Assembly (NCBI GenBank): GCA_964543125.1
Contig: CAZIWX010000010.1
Location: forward strand, 1-45,167
Source of the DNA: CAZIWX01 sp964543125
Lineage (GTDB): Bacteria; Fidelibacterota; UBA8477
Reading direction: 5' to 3'
DNA length: 45,167 nt
Numbering within the stretch: position 1 is the first letter of the stretch; the number at the start of each line of letters is the position of its first letter. The notes beneath the pieces are model-generated. The model did not search any database. It had not been told where the DNA came from and worked only from the letters and a program-made list of their open reading frames with translations. Positions 1 through 9,445 of the stretch are shown here, piece by piece. The position numbers and the translations under genes are program-made.

Positions 1-2
1 GC

Positions 3-1745
3 GATGCCGGTTCCTGGGATTACTATGAACTGACGAACACGGGTGGCACCGATCGTTGGCAGGATGTGGCTATTGGCGATTTCGATCACGATGGTATTGA
101 CGATATCTTTGCCGTTTCACGCGATGAACCCAAAGCCATGGTCTTGGAGCACAATGCTTTTGATTATGCCCCGGCGACCGTGACCGATTATTTTGCTGAT
201 GCTACGCATCCGGGCGCTCAGGTGCGCGGTGTCGCTGCCGGGTCCGATCTGGATCAGGACGGCAAGCCCGAAATTGCTATCACCGACTACGAAACGCATG
301 GAATTGATATTTATGAAGTTACCGGTGATAATACTCTGGAATGGGTCTTCTCCACATCCAACGACAGTACTTCTTACGGTTACACGCCACGTTTCGTGGT
401 AACCGGTGACCTGGATGGCAATGGCCGGGGTGAATTCATTTTCGCCATGGCCGGTGCTCCCAACGAAGGCAATGGCGTGCATGTCTGGGAATGGGATGGC
501 GTAAATGACAACGGTTATGTCTTCTACCAGGTTCCCATCTCGATTGATGGTGGCGAACCCGACCGGTACCGCTTCGAATCCTTCGGGATCGGTGATCCGG
601 ATAGTGATGGTCAGCAAGAGCTGTTGTTAGCGAATAATGGTTCTGATCATCTCTATGATGTCTTCCTGATTCTCTCCATCGATGGAACCTTTGATTCCGG
701 TTTCTATAGCGCTACTAACGAGTACATGGCCCGTCAGAGCGACGGCATTTTTGGCGGTTCGCCTTGGGCCGGAACCGTTGGTGATCTTGATGGAGACGGT
801 ATGCAAGAAGCCATCTTCTCGGCCTGGGACAATGGCGGCGTTTATATCGTGGAAGCTACCGATGCCAACACCTACGAGTTCCAGACCTTTGCCTGGTTGG
901 ATTCATCTGTCTCTGACGCCGTTAATTACGACGGTTCAGTCACAGCTGATCTGAACGGTGACGGCGCCGATGAGCTCTATGGTGGTTTTTACAGCTCCGG
1001 TGCACTCTACTGCGTGACCGGCGGAACTGATGTTTCCGAAATTACCGGTATGGTCGTTGATAGCACTGGTAGTTACTGGGATTCCACCCATGTGAGCTAC
1101 ATCTCCGATTTTGGCGCTACCTGGCGCGTTGTTAAGGGTGACGGCGATGGTGATGGCGTAGATGAACTCTACTCGGTTGATTACACCCATGGTCGTATTT
1201 ACGAATGGAATTACTCCGGCGGAATCGGCGGCGATGTGCATGATCCGGCCAACTGGAGTATGAAAGTGGTTGCTAATCATCAGTACACAATGGGTGGTTT
1301 CTCACTGGCATTTGGTGGTGACATGGACGGTGACGGTTATCCGGAATTGGTCCAGGGCTACCTGGAAAATGGCGGTACAAGTGGTAATCCTAATAGCGTT
1401 CTTTTCTCCGTTGTGGAAGAAGGCGCTACCGGGGTTAACCAGGATTGGACCGTGATCACACCTGACGATTACAAGTTGGCTCAGAACTATCCCAATCCGT
1501 TCAATCCGACTACGACTATCAACTTCAGCTTACCAGTCGCTAAAGACATCAACCTGACCATTTACAACATCAAGGGTCAGGAAGTTGTTCGCCTCGCTGA
1601 TAATCAGCACTATGAAAAAGGTAGCTACGACTTGGTCTGGAATGGCAAAGACGCCTACGGACGCAATGTTGCCTCGGGTATCTATCTCTATACGCTGCGA
1701 GCTGGTAATGTGGTCAAGACCCATCGGATGACGTTGCTGAAGTAA
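3..1745 (+). CDS. Secreted FG-GAP/VCBS-repeat protein with T9SS sorting domain (5' partial)
   Basis: The reading frame is open to the left edge of the window, so the N-terminus lies outside it. A GTG at 66 is only an internal Val codon. About 580 residues are visible. They contain repeated Asp/Gly-rich calcium-loop motifs such as DLDQDGKPE, DLDGNGRGE, DLDGDGMQE, DLNGDGADE and DMDGDGYPE, typical of FG-GAP/VCBS beta-propeller blades. The last 85 or so residues begin with NYPNPFNPTTTINF and end with a GIYLYTLRAG...KTHRMTLLK segment, the classic type A T9SS C-terminal sorting domain. The protein is therefore probably exported through the outer membrane and anchored or released at the cell surface. 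Its ligand cannot be deduced. A strong terminator follows directly. Confidence 0.9.
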   Translation, partial: DAGSWDYYELTNTGGTDRWQDVAIGDFDHDGIDDIFAVSRDEPKAMVLEHNAFDYAPATVTDYFADATHPGAQVRGVAAGSDLDQDGKPEIAITDYETHGIDIYEVTGDNTLEWVFSTSNDSTSYGYTPRFVVTGDLDGNGRGEFIFAMAGAPNEGNGVHVWEWDGVNDNGYVFYQVPISIDGGEPDRYRFESFGIGDPDSDGQQELLLANNGSDHLYDVFLILSIDGTFDSGFYSATNEYMARQSDGIFGGSPWAGTVGDLDGDGMQEAIFSAWDNGGVYIVEATDANTYEFQTFAWLDSSVSDAVNYDGSVTADLNGDGADELYGGFYSSGALYCVTGGTDVSEITGMVVDSTGSYWDSTHVSYISDFGATWRVVKGDGDGDGVDELYSVDYTHGRIYEWNYSGGIGGDVHDPANWSMKVVANHQYTMGGFSLAFGGDMDGDGYPELVQGYLENGGTSGNPNSVLFSVVEEGATGVNQDWTVITPDDYKLAQNYPNPFNPTTTINFSLPVAKDINLTIYNIKGQEVVRLADNQHYEKGSYDLVWNGKDAYGRNVASGIYLYTLRAGNVVKTHRMTLLK

Positions 1746-1794
1746 TCTTCTGATTTTTCAGTCGACACAGCCGATGTGTTGTAGTGTAATACTG

Positions 1795-1827
1795 AAAAGG
1801 GGCTCCGACTACGGAGCCCCTTTTTTT
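1795..1827 (+). terminator. Rho-independent terminator of the FG-GAP gene
   Basis: A perfect 8-bp stem GGGGCTCC/GGAGCCCC (1799-1806 and 1813-1820) with a 6-nt loop is followed by seven T (1821-1827) and preceded by four A. It lies about 50 bases after the stop codon. Confidence 0.95.
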
Positions 1828-1901
1828 ACCACGCGGTATGATTAAATCTTTTTTAACCTGATCAATTCCATTAGAATACCGAACAATCAAAGCAGGAGAA
1901 T

Positions 1902-3416
1902 ATGCCCCGCATTTACCATTTTCAAAATGATTGGACGGCCCTCGTTGTTTTTTTGGCCGCCATATTTACTCTGATCGGCCTGTCTGAAGGTGCTCGCAAG
2001 TATTTTCAGTGGCAACCTGAATTCAGCCGCAAACTGGTGCATGTCCTGGTCGGTGTGCTCTTATCCTTCGCACCCTTTATTTTGAATGCCGCCTGGCCGG
2101 CGCTTGCTTTGGGAATACTCTTTGTGGGCATTAATTACTTCGCACTTAAAAACAATTCCTTTAAAGGCATGCACACTACGGAACGGTTAACCTATGGAAC
2201 GGTTTACTTTCCCCTGGCATTTGTTTTTCTGGTCTGGATTTATTGGGATCGGAATCCTGCCATTTTCCTTACCTCCATGCTGATACTCACCTTTGCCGAT
2301 ACCATCGCCGCAGTGGCAGGCGAGCAATTCACTTATCCTAAATATTTTACCCTGTGGTCCGACCGAAAATCATTACCCGGCAGCATCGCTTTCTTTTTCA
2401 CTGCTTTGATCATCGTGTTCTTCCTGTTCCCTTATTTCACATCATTGGAAGCGGAACAAATATTTCTGCCGCTGCAATCCAGAATACTTTTGGCTGTGAT
2501 CACGGCGTTCATTGCGACCCTGGCCGAGGCTACTTCCCGGCAGGGATCGGATAATTTGTCGCTGACCCTGGCCGGAGCCTTCGCTCTGGATTTGACGCTT
2601 CATAGTCTAACTACCGGTACACTGTCATCTTATTTAGGATGGATTCTCTTTTCAGCTTGGTTGGGATATGTTGCTTATAAATGGCGCCTGCTGAACGCCG
2701 GTGGAGCCGTGGGCGCCTTTATTCTCGGCGTGTTCATGTTCGGCATGGGTGGCTGGCCTTTCATGGTTCCCTTGATTGCTTTTTTCCTAGGTTCTAATCT
2801 CTTATCCAAAGTCGCCGAGCGACACCATTCAACCCAATACCGGATTAATGCCAAAGGATCAAATCGAGATATTGTCCAGGTATATGCCAACGGTGGAATT
2901 GCGCTGATCATTACTCTAATTTGGTTTTTAACCGGCGATGAGTGGCTATATCCCATTTTCATTGCATCACTGGCGGCCGCCACGGCCGATACCTGGGAAA
3001 CCGAATTCGGCTCTTTCGCCAAATATTTACCTCGGCATATTCTTTCTTTTAAACCGGTTCAACCCGGTTTTTCGGGAGGAATCACCTTAATCGGCACTCT
3101 TGGTGGCGCTTTAGGCGCCTCCGTAATTGCCTGGCTGGGTTTCCTGTTTAAACCCGAAAGTTTACCGCCTCTGGCATGGCTTTATGTGGCCGCATTGGCG
3201 GGATTTTTAGCCAGCATCGTGGATAGTCTGCTGGGAGCAACCGTTCAGGCGAAGTTTGCGTGTACAATTTGTGGCAAAGAAACCGAAAAACACACCCATT
3301 GCGGTTCTCCGGCCTTGCTTATTTCAGGTTTTCGTAAAATGGATAACGATTGGGTTAATGTCATTTGCGCTGCCGCGGGAACCGGGTTTGCACTGATATT
3401 TTTCTTTTCCTTGTAG
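1902..3416 (+). CDS. Polyprenol/phytol kinase-like (VTE5/SEC59-type) fused to DUF92 (VTE6-type) membrane protein
   Basis: This 504-residue polytopic membrane protein has two recognisable halves. Residues 1 to about 255 resemble the CTP-dependent dolichol/phytol kinase family: FSRKLVHVLVG (R43, K44, H47), then FADTIAAVAGEQ (D133) and SDRKSLPGS (K156). Residues from about 263 onward match DUF92 (TIGR00297 type): AGGAVGAFILGV, KGSNRDIVQVYANGG, AAATADTWETEFG, FSGGITLIGTLGG and DSLLGATVQ, then a Cys/His-rich stretch CTICGKETEKHTHCG. Plant DUF92 (VTE6) is a phytyl-phosphate kinase and VTE5 a phytol kinase, so the fusion suggests two consecutive phosphorylations of an isoprenoid alcohol. Family assignment is firm; activity and substrate are inferred. 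It appears monocistronic, with its own upstream gap and a downstream hairpin. Confidence 0.9.
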   Translation: MPRIYHFQNDWTALVVFLAAIFTLIGLSEGARKYFQWQPEFSRKLVHVLVGVLLSFAPFILNAAWPALALGILFVGINYFALKNNSFKGMHTTERLTYGTVYFPLAFVFLVWIYWDRNPAIFLTSMLILTFADTIAAVAGEQFTYPKYFTLWSDRKSLPGSIAFFFTALIIVFFLFPYFTSLEAEQIFLPLQSRILLAVITAFIATLAEATSRQGSDNLSLTLAGAFALDLTLHSLTTGTLSSYLGWILFSAWLGYVAYKWRLLNAGGAVGAFILGVFMFGMGGWPFMVPLIAFFLGSNLLSKVAERHHSTQYRINAKGSNRDIVQVYANGGIALIITLIWFLTGDEWLYPIFIASLAAATADTWETEFGSFAKYLPRHILSFKPVQPGFSGGITLIGTLGGALGASVIAWLGFLFKPESLPPLAWLYVAALAGFLASIVDSLLGATVQAKFACTICGKETEKHTHCGSPALLISGFRKMDNDWVNVICAAAGTGFALIFFFSL

Positions 3417-3570
3417 CGAACTTTACCAAATAAATCAGCGTTGAGATGCTTTTCGTTGCCCCTTGCCGCCGTATTGCAAGAATCAGTGAAAAACCAATTC
3501 AGTCCGGTTTCTTGCGCCTTTAGAAATCAGTACGCATGTCAATCTACCAGCTGAAGCTCACGGCAACTGA

Positions 3571-3623
3571 AAGTGTAACCGATTTTCAGCCTGAGCCTTG
3601 CGAGAGCCAAATCGGTTACACTT
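3571..3623. repeat. 15-bp perfect inverted repeat between convergent genes
   Basis: AAGTGTAACCGATTT (3571-3585) is exactly complementary to AAATCGGTTACACTT (3609-3623), with a 23-nt GC-rich loop. No T-tract follows, so it is not a standard terminator. It lies in the 325-base gap 3417-3741 between the DUF92 fusion and the convergent propeller gene. The rest of that gap shows only a shorter GCAAGAA/TTCTTGC inverted repeat (3476-3515) and the terminator-like hairpin at 3679; I see no gene in it. Confidence 0.8.
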
Positions 3624-3678
3624 GGTTTTCGCCCCATCTTCACTTCGTTTCGACGTGGCCGGCAAGCTTAGGAAAGAC

Positions 3679-3701
3679 AGCCGGAAAGGTCCCGGCTTTT
3701 T
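3679..3701 (+). terminator. Probable terminator of the DUF92 fusion gene
   Basis: A 6-bp stem AGCCGG/CCGGCT (3679-3684 and 3692-3697) with a 7-nt loop runs into a T-tract (3697-3701). The stem is short and it lies about 260 bases after the stop, so confidence is moderate. Confidence 0.5.
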
Positions 3702-3741
3702 AAAACGGGCTTTTTAATGATTTACCATGTTTTACGAAAAC

Positions 3742-6126
3742 TCAATGTATCACAGCCAGCTTCCCAACCGCCGCCTTTCCATCTTCATTGTAATACAAAA
3801 GGATATACACACCTGATCCAACCAGATCGCCGGCATCATCCCGTCCATTCCAAACGGCTTCAAATCCCTGCACTTCTCCCGTGCCGGGAGCAAGCTCCCG
3901 CACGACCTTGCCGCTAACCGTCATAATTTTCACGGAAGAATTATCCATTAAGCCTTCTATGTATACCTCGGCCTGTTCCCGTGGATTAAATGGTTGGGGA
4001 TAAATGGAAACCGTACTGTAATTAGCCCGTGGTTGCGCAAATGGGGTTTGAAACACCGACAACCCTTTTGATGTACTCAGAAAGGCTCGGCCGGACACCT
4101 TATCGAATGCGGCTGCATAAATTTCGTCGGATAATATGCCGGAATTATCTGTATCGTACCCGAACCCTCCGTTCATCCAAACACCATTATTTTGGAGTAC
4201 CTGTACTCCGTTCATACTGGTCATGAACCATTTATTACCCCTTGAGTCAACTTCCATCCGATTGACGGAATAATCGGCAAGTTCCCATAGTGCTTCTGAA
4301 ATATATGTCCGTATGAACGATTGCAATTCAGATGAGGTTAACATCCGTGCCGGAACGGGTAAATATTGTATCCCTGCATCATGGCGCATCCACAGATAGC
4401 CGGACGGGTCGATTTCCAGTTGGGTGATATCGCGGCCTAACAAACCATCGACGGAAACATTGGTAATTTGCGCCCAATCATCATCGCTCTCATTGTCCAG
4501 CGTACCATGAAAATCAAGCAGGTACAAGCCTCCTTCCGAATCAATATCCCCCGAGTTATGCCGTACTTGCGCCCCAATCCATACCCGATCATAAGCATCG
4601 ATGGCGATGGACTGAGGTAATCGCGAAGATAGTCCATCCGGTTTTTGATGAAGATGATGAACCGTCCCATCCGGGCTGATAACCGTGAGTACCTGACCAC
4701 CTTCGCTAACGAATCCTACCGTTATCCAAACGTTCCCCTGTGAATCGATTGCCATTGCACGGGGTAACATGTAATTGTTGTGGCCGGCCGCAATCTCGAT
4801 GGCCTGATTGGTTGTATCGTAGCGAGTTGAAGAGGCCAGATCATTCAAGTCGAGTTGTAATACACCACGCCCCTGCACGGATAGAAATAATCGTTGATCC
4901 TGGGTTAAAACCACATCCTCGAACACATTGTTTCTCGAATACTCCAGCGTATCGGCCAGGCGTGTGCGCCAATCAAATTGGTCGGCGGCATGCTGCCGGG
5001 TAGCAGATCCGAAACGAATTACCCGCCAGCCTTGCGGATAGAGCAGGCTCACGCCTTCCTTACCGACTCCGATGAGATTCCCGTTCTGTAGCATCAGCAT
5101 TTGGCTAAACGTGCGTGATAACGGCATATTGGGCTCAAATTGACCATTTGGAACGCGATCCGTGCGTAAAAATCCGGGGACGGCGCCCTGCCAGATCGAA
5201 CCATCAGATATTTGAGCAACGGCACTCACGGTCACCAAATCCGAACTTACGGTTCTACGGCTTCCGCTGGAAGGGTCCAAACTATATATCGCTCCGTCAA
5301 TGGTGACCAATAGTGAATCATTCAGACCCGGATCAAGCCCGCTAATATTATTGCTCCAGAGCAGTGCCGGTAAAATTTCAGTATAGGTCGAGAAATCATA
5401 GCTGTAGATATGCCGGCCCTGGGCTAAATACAAATTTCCCCCGGATGCAAATGCCGCTGAGATATAATTATCCGTGCTGATATTTATAAACTGCGGGGGT
5501 GCCGCAACCCGCCAATTGGCCGGATCTTTCAGATTCGTATAAAGATTGGCCCACAGAATTTCCTCGGCGGATATCAGGATCAACCGCTTTCCTATAATTT
5601 CAACACCGATCAGATGATCAAGTCCCTGAGCAGCAGCCGGGAAGTTTTCGTAAAGGTCCAGATATTGGATGTCGTCCTGCCGGTTTCGTAGATAAATTAC
5701 ACCTCCGTCACCACCAGTTTGATAGGCCGCAAACATGGAATCACCAATGGCGGCAAAATCGACAATCGCATCCAGTTGCAATTGTCCCACCGAGATAATT
5801 CTTCCGGCCTGCTCGTCAACAATTTGGATCAAATCTCCCGGGGCTGCCATTCCCAGCCAAATCCGGTGGTAGGCGTCTGTCGTAATGGAACGAATATCCA
5901 GATTACTGATCTGGTTCAGGAGATCATCCTGGCGGTAACTGAGTGTACTCGGATCAAACCGGAGGACACCCCCGTCGGTTGCCAGCAACAAATCAGAGCC
6001 ATTCTCCAGAATTCCTCTGACGATTGTTGCAGCCGGAAACCGGTCCCACGTGCCCACCTGACCGTATAGAACGGACAGCATGGAGATGCAGATCAATAAT
6101 GATTTGACGACATTTTGTTTTCTCAT
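3742..6126 (-). CDS. Secreted beta-propeller protein with T9SS sorting domain (PorZ-like candidate)
   Basis: 794 residues. The N-terminus MRKQNVVKSLLICISMLSVLYGQ is a signal peptide. The body carries repeated two-component-regulator-propeller blades (for example AIDSQGNVWITVG, AIDAYDRVWIGAQ, EIDPSGYLWMRHD, EVDSRGNKWFMTS), consistent with two seven-bladed propellers. The last 80 or so residues form a T9SS type A sorting domain (YPQPFNPREQAEVYIEG ... SGVYILLYY). Size, double-propeller layout and retained sorting domain resemble PorZ, a component of the T9SS attachment complex, but FCB genomes also carry many other propeller proteins of this build. The start overlaps the M50 protease stop (ATGA), so the two are translationally coupled as the distal genes of an operon read from about 9.3 kb. 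Confidence 0.88.
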   Translation of the reverse strand: MRKQNVVKSLLICISMLSVLYGQVGTWDRFPAATIVRGILENGSDLLLATDGGVLRFDPSTLSYRQDDLLNQISNLDIRSITTDAYHRIWLGMAAPGDLIQIVDEQAGRIISVGQLQLDAIVDFAAIGDSMFAAYQTGGDGGVIYLRNRQDDIQYLDLYENFPAAAQGLDHLIGVEIIGKRLILISAEEILWANLYTNLKDPANWRVAAPPQFINISTDNYISAAFASGGNLYLAQGRHIYSYDFSTYTEILPALLWSNNISGLDPGLNDSLLVTIDGAIYSLDPSSGSRRTVSSDLVTVSAVAQISDGSIWQGAVPGFLRTDRVPNGQFEPNMPLSRTFSQMLMLQNGNLIGVGKEGVSLLYPQGWRVIRFGSATRQHAADQFDWRTRLADTLEYSRNNVFEDVVLTQDQRLFLSVQGRGVLQLDLNDLASSTRYDTTNQAIEIAAGHNNYMLPRAMAIDSQGNVWITVGFVSEGGQVLTVISPDGTVHHLHQKPDGLSSRLPQSIAIDAYDRVWIGAQVRHNSGDIDSEGGLYLLDFHGTLDNESDDDWAQITNVSVDGLLGRDITQLEIDPSGYLWMRHDAGIQYLPVPARMLTSSELQSFIRTYISEALWELADYSVNRMEVDSRGNKWFMTSMNGVQVLQNNGVWMNGGFGYDTDNSGILSDEIYAAAFDKVSGRAFLSTSKGLSVFQTPFAQPRANYSTVSIYPQPFNPREQAEVYIEGLMDNSSVKIMTVSGKVVRELAPGTGEVQGFEAVWNGRDDAGDLVGSGVYILLYYNEDGKAAVGKLAVIH

Positions 6127-7064
6127 AATGAAAACGGGATCGGGATAAAAGTTGTAATCAACATGAATAGACCGAAACAGGCCAGGCTCAGTTGCCGCTT
6201 TTCCAAGGGTACATCAGGATATACGACCGGCGGATGGGGTCTTCGGGCAATAAAAAGCACCAATAACCCCCACACCAGCCAATTCAGGGAGAAAATGCCC
6301 AGGGCCAGCAGCACCAGAATAATGCCGTATCCAAATTTCTGATGAATTTCCCCGGCCAGAGCAAAAAGGACATGCCCCCCATCCAATTGGCCGGCCGGAA
6401 TAAGATTCAGTGCCGTAATCAAAAGACCTATCCAGCCCGCGAATATCAACGGAAAATGATAGATTTCACGCATCGGGACGACCTGTCCAAATAAATTCGA
6501 GAGAGCTGCAAATAATAGCGAGGTTCCCATGGATAGTTGAAGACCCGTGTCGGGGTGAACATCCAAGCCCATGAGATGATGGACATTCTGGATATGCTGT
6601 TGAGCCATTTCGGGGGTGGGAATCAGCAGATAACCCACTATGATTGCTAAAATACTCAGGATGTAACTGGCGATCGGACCGGCCAGGCCGATTTCCAGTA
6701 AAGCTTTTCGGGTGGGCACTCGGCTGCGCATGCTGATCACTGCCCCGAAAGTACCAATAAATGTTAGAAACGGTGGCGCTGGAATAAAATACGGCAGGGA
6801 AGCATACACGCCGTAATGCCGGCTTACCAGGTAATGCCCCAACTCATGACATCCCAGAATAAGCAAGAGTGGCAAGGTGAAACTCAACCCGGCAATAATA
6901 CCAGGCATTCCCACCCAAAACGCCGTATAACCCTGCATATTTGCACCGGCAATAATCGTGGTCAAAATGGTAAGTAAAATTAAAACCGGGTGTTTCCATG
7001 AGTATCCGATCTTTTCCTGCCAGGAAAGCTGAGTAAACGGAAGGGAATATGAGATTTCGTCCAT
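6123..7064 (-). CDS. Site-2 protease family (M50) membrane zinc metalloprotease
   Basis: 313 residues with about six to eight hydrophobic segments. HELGH at residues 73-77 supplies two zinc ligands and the catalytic Glu; NLIPAGQLDGGH at 220-231 supplies the third ligand in the NxxPxxxxDGG motif. The arrangement, with a short N-terminal part and no PDZ domain, is closest to the EGY/archaeal-type M50 branch rather than RseP. Such enzymes cleave transmembrane substrates within the membrane, often in signalling. No anti-sigma factor is visible nearby, so the substrate is unknown. It starts 4 bases after the beta-helix gene stop and overlaps the propeller gene by 4 bases. Confidence 0.93.
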   Translation of the reverse strand: MDEISYSLPFTQLSWQEKIGYSWKHPVLILLTILTTIIAGANMQGYTAFWVGMPGIIAGLSFTLPLLLILGCHELGHYLVSRHYGVYASLPYFIPAPPFLTFIGTFGAVISMRSRVPTRKALLEIGLAGPIASYILSILAIIVGYLLIPTPEMAQQHIQNVHHLMGLDVHPDTGLQLSMGTSLLFAALSNLFGQVVPMREIYHFPLIFAGWIGLLITALNLIPAGQLDGGHVLFALAGEIHQKFGYGIILVLLALGIFSLNWLVWGLLVLFIARRPHPPVVYPDVPLEKRQLSLACFGLFMLITTFIPIPFSL

Positions 7065-7068
7065 TCAC

Positions 7069-9336
7069 TTACTCCGGTTTGATCACGGGTGTTAATCCTT
7101 TGGCGCCTACTAACCGGTTATTTGGTCCTACACTTAAACAGGGTGATCCGGTTTTGAGAAAATACTCTAACTGGAACACCGGGTCGGCAGTAAAGTTTCC
7201 GGCTCCTTGTGCTTTTATTTGCCGGGGTAAATCATCATTTTGCCAAAAACAGTTATATTGCCAGAGTTTCCAATTGATTGCACTCCGTTGATTGTCGCCA
7301 AATCCCAGGGAATGATTACCCTGAAATATCGAGTAGGTTACAGGAAGCTCAGACGGAATGGATTCTTTAAAAACGGTTGAATTCCCGATATAAGTATTGT
7401 TCCCCAATTCAGTGACAACGCCACCCGAAAGATTCAGCACAACATTGTTATATAAAAATAAATTGAAGGTTAGCCCCGCCTGCGTCTGATCGGATAAGAC
7501 GATGCCGGAGGTAGAGTTTTTCTCAAAACGGTTATGAGAAATGATAACTTTTGGACTATGCACCACTTTCAGTCCCGTGGGTATTTCCTGTAACAGGTTG
7601 TTGGTGAATGTAATTGGCGCCGAACTCCAAGCCACCAGGCCGGCTACTCTGGAAAATTTGAACTGGCAATTCTGAATCAACAACGGTTTATCCGTTTGTA
7701 CCGCGATAGAAGTATCGCCACTCTGGAATTCAGTATAATCCAGTCGAAGCGAGCCTCCGTTAAGTTTCATCCCAACCGTATTATTGGAAATCTTAGTGTA
7801 ACTGCACTGCACGGAAGCATCGGTGGCTAGAATCCCAATCCGATTTCCTAAAAAAGATTCGTCAGCGAATTCAGCAGAACTATTTTGTATCTCTACCGCT
7901 GTTCCGGATTGGAGAAAATACTGATTATTACGCGATTGAAGGTCTTCAACTTCAGTACTCTTTATTCCGGCTGCGTTGTGTGAATATTTATTCCCGGTAT
8001 GAATCAGCAGCGGTACCCGGGATACTTTAAAGCCTAGCGGGTTTTGTATGATCTGATTGTCAATTAAAGCTAGAGCGCCGCTCAAATCGACAAATTCGCC
8101 GCCGACTGAATCATTTTGTTGAAAAACATTGCCTGACCCGGTGACTGAACGGGAATTTGATACACTAAGGCCGGATGGTAGATTGAAAGCAAATTGGTTT
8201 TTTGCTACAAAACCGGAATCAATCCGGGACAGTGCCAATCCGGCGCCTCCCTGTTCGCCCTGGTTCAGTTTGAAAAGGTTCCGGCTGCAATTCAATAAAC
8301 CGACTTGTCTCATCAGTATGCCGGCGCCCCCGTTTTCCGTCGCCTGGCAGTCACTGATAGAAACGATTTTACTTTGAGAGATTTCCAAACCGGAGAGGGC
8401 GTTTTTCGAGAAATTGCTCGCTGCAATTGAAAGTGTATCGACCTTGGTAATGATTGCACCTGACGTGGAATTCCGAGTTAGATTTAAGCCGGAAAGCTTA
8501 ACGGAAGTTACCTCATTAATAGTCATGCCCGGTTGCCGGACATTCGAAATGGAAAGATGATTACCCAATAATTCGGATGACTGCCGCACCTCCAAACCTA
8601 CCTGACCACAATCCTGAATGAAGAGGCTGTCCATAAGAATCCGGTCCATGTTGTGAAGATAAATACCGGCGCCGGCTGTTTTTGAAACCCACAGCCGTTT
8701 CAGCTCGGTTGCGGGTCCATCATAAACCGTAACTCCCACACCATCCACCTTACGAATAGCTACATTGGTCAAGCTGGATGAAACGGCGCCGCCGATCGTA
8801 ATTGCATCCCCATGAATGTTGTTCACGATCAAACTGTCGCTAAATACTTCCGAGTTATCACTCAAAATGACATGTCCGGCATTTTGGACGAAACTATTCA
8901 CCAGTTTTAATTTGGCATGGTTACGCAAAATGATCACTGCTCCGGCAGGTCCGGATATTTGACAATCATTTAATTGTAATTCCCCGCCATCCACGATAAA
9001 AAGGGTGTCGGATTTTTGAGTACCCCTGAATTTAAAAAATGACAACGCTACGGAGACGCCCTTCCCGATTCTAAGAATTCCTCCACCTTTAGAACACCAT
9101 TGAGTGGGTGACAATTGGTCACTGGCCAATCGGAGCGATTCCGTTGGCCGCCATAAAGTGTCCAAACGGGGGACAATCAATCGATCACGGCTTATTTGAA
9201 ACCGGGACGTCCGAACCTGATCCAGAGAATGGATATCACGCCAGAGACTAATTCCATTTGTGTTTACTTGCGGGTTGAAACAAGCGCTGAGAATAAGGAC
9301 GGCCGCCAGGGCAAACACACGTGCTAAAAGTTTCAT
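7069..9336 (-). CDS. Right-handed parallel beta-helix repeat lipoprotein (NosD/pectate-lyase-like fold)
   Basis: I start this at the ATG at 9336 because the protein then begins MKLLARVFALAAVLILSAC, a lipoprotein signal with lipobox LSAC. A longer TTG start at 9369 would add 11 unlikely residues. The product is 755 residues. Most of it is 22- to 25-residue repeats with regular Asn/Ser/Ile positions (ISDCQATENGGAGILMR, NLFKLNQGEQGGAGLALS, IISHNRFEKNSTSGIVLS), the pattern of a right-handed parallel beta-helix. No polysaccharide lyase catalytic motif is recognised, so it may be structural or carbohydrate binding. First protein gene of the three-gene operon downstream of tRNA-Sec. Confidence 0.88.
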   Translation of the reverse strand: MKLLARVFALAAVLILSACFNPQVNTNGISLWRDIHSLDQVRTSRFQISRDRLIVPRLDTLWRPTESLRLASDQLSPTQWCSKGGGILRIGKGVSVALSFFKFRGTQKSDTLFIVDGGELQLNDCQISGPAGAVIILRNHAKLKLVNSFVQNAGHVILSDNSEVFSDSLIVNNIHGDAITIGGAVSSSLTNVAIRKVDGVGVTVYDGPATELKRLWVSKTAGAGIYLHNMDRILMDSLFIQDCGQVGLEVRQSSELLGNHLSISNVRQPGMTINEVTSVKLSGLNLTRNSTSGAIITKVDTLSIAASNFSKNALSGLEISQSKIVSISDCQATENGGAGILMRQVGLLNCSRNLFKLNQGEQGGAGLALSRIDSGFVAKNQFAFNLPSGLSVSNSRSVTGSGNVFQQNDSVGGEFVDLSGALALIDNQIIQNPLGFKVSRVPLLIHTGNKYSHNAAGIKSTEVEDLQSRNNQYFLQSGTAVEIQNSSAEFADESFLGNRIGILATDASVQCSYTKISNNTVGMKLNGGSLRLDYTEFQSGDTSIAVQTDKPLLIQNCQFKFSRVAGLVAWSSAPITFTNNLLQEIPTGLKVVHSPKVIISHNRFEKNSTSGIVLSDQTQAGLTFNLFLYNNVVLNLSGGVVTELGNNTYIGNSTVFKESIPSELPVTYSIFQGNHSLGFGDNQRSAINWKLWQYNCFWQNDDLPRQIKAQGAGNFTADPVFQLEYFLKTGSPCLSVGPNNRLVGAKGLTPVIKPE

Positions 9337-9445
9337 GTAAGACGATCCCACATGCGGATGACAACCCAAACCAGGCGTAACATGTTTGACACTCTGATTG
9401 TTTTCGCTAATTCCACTTTACCGTGACTTTGATATAAAATTCTTG

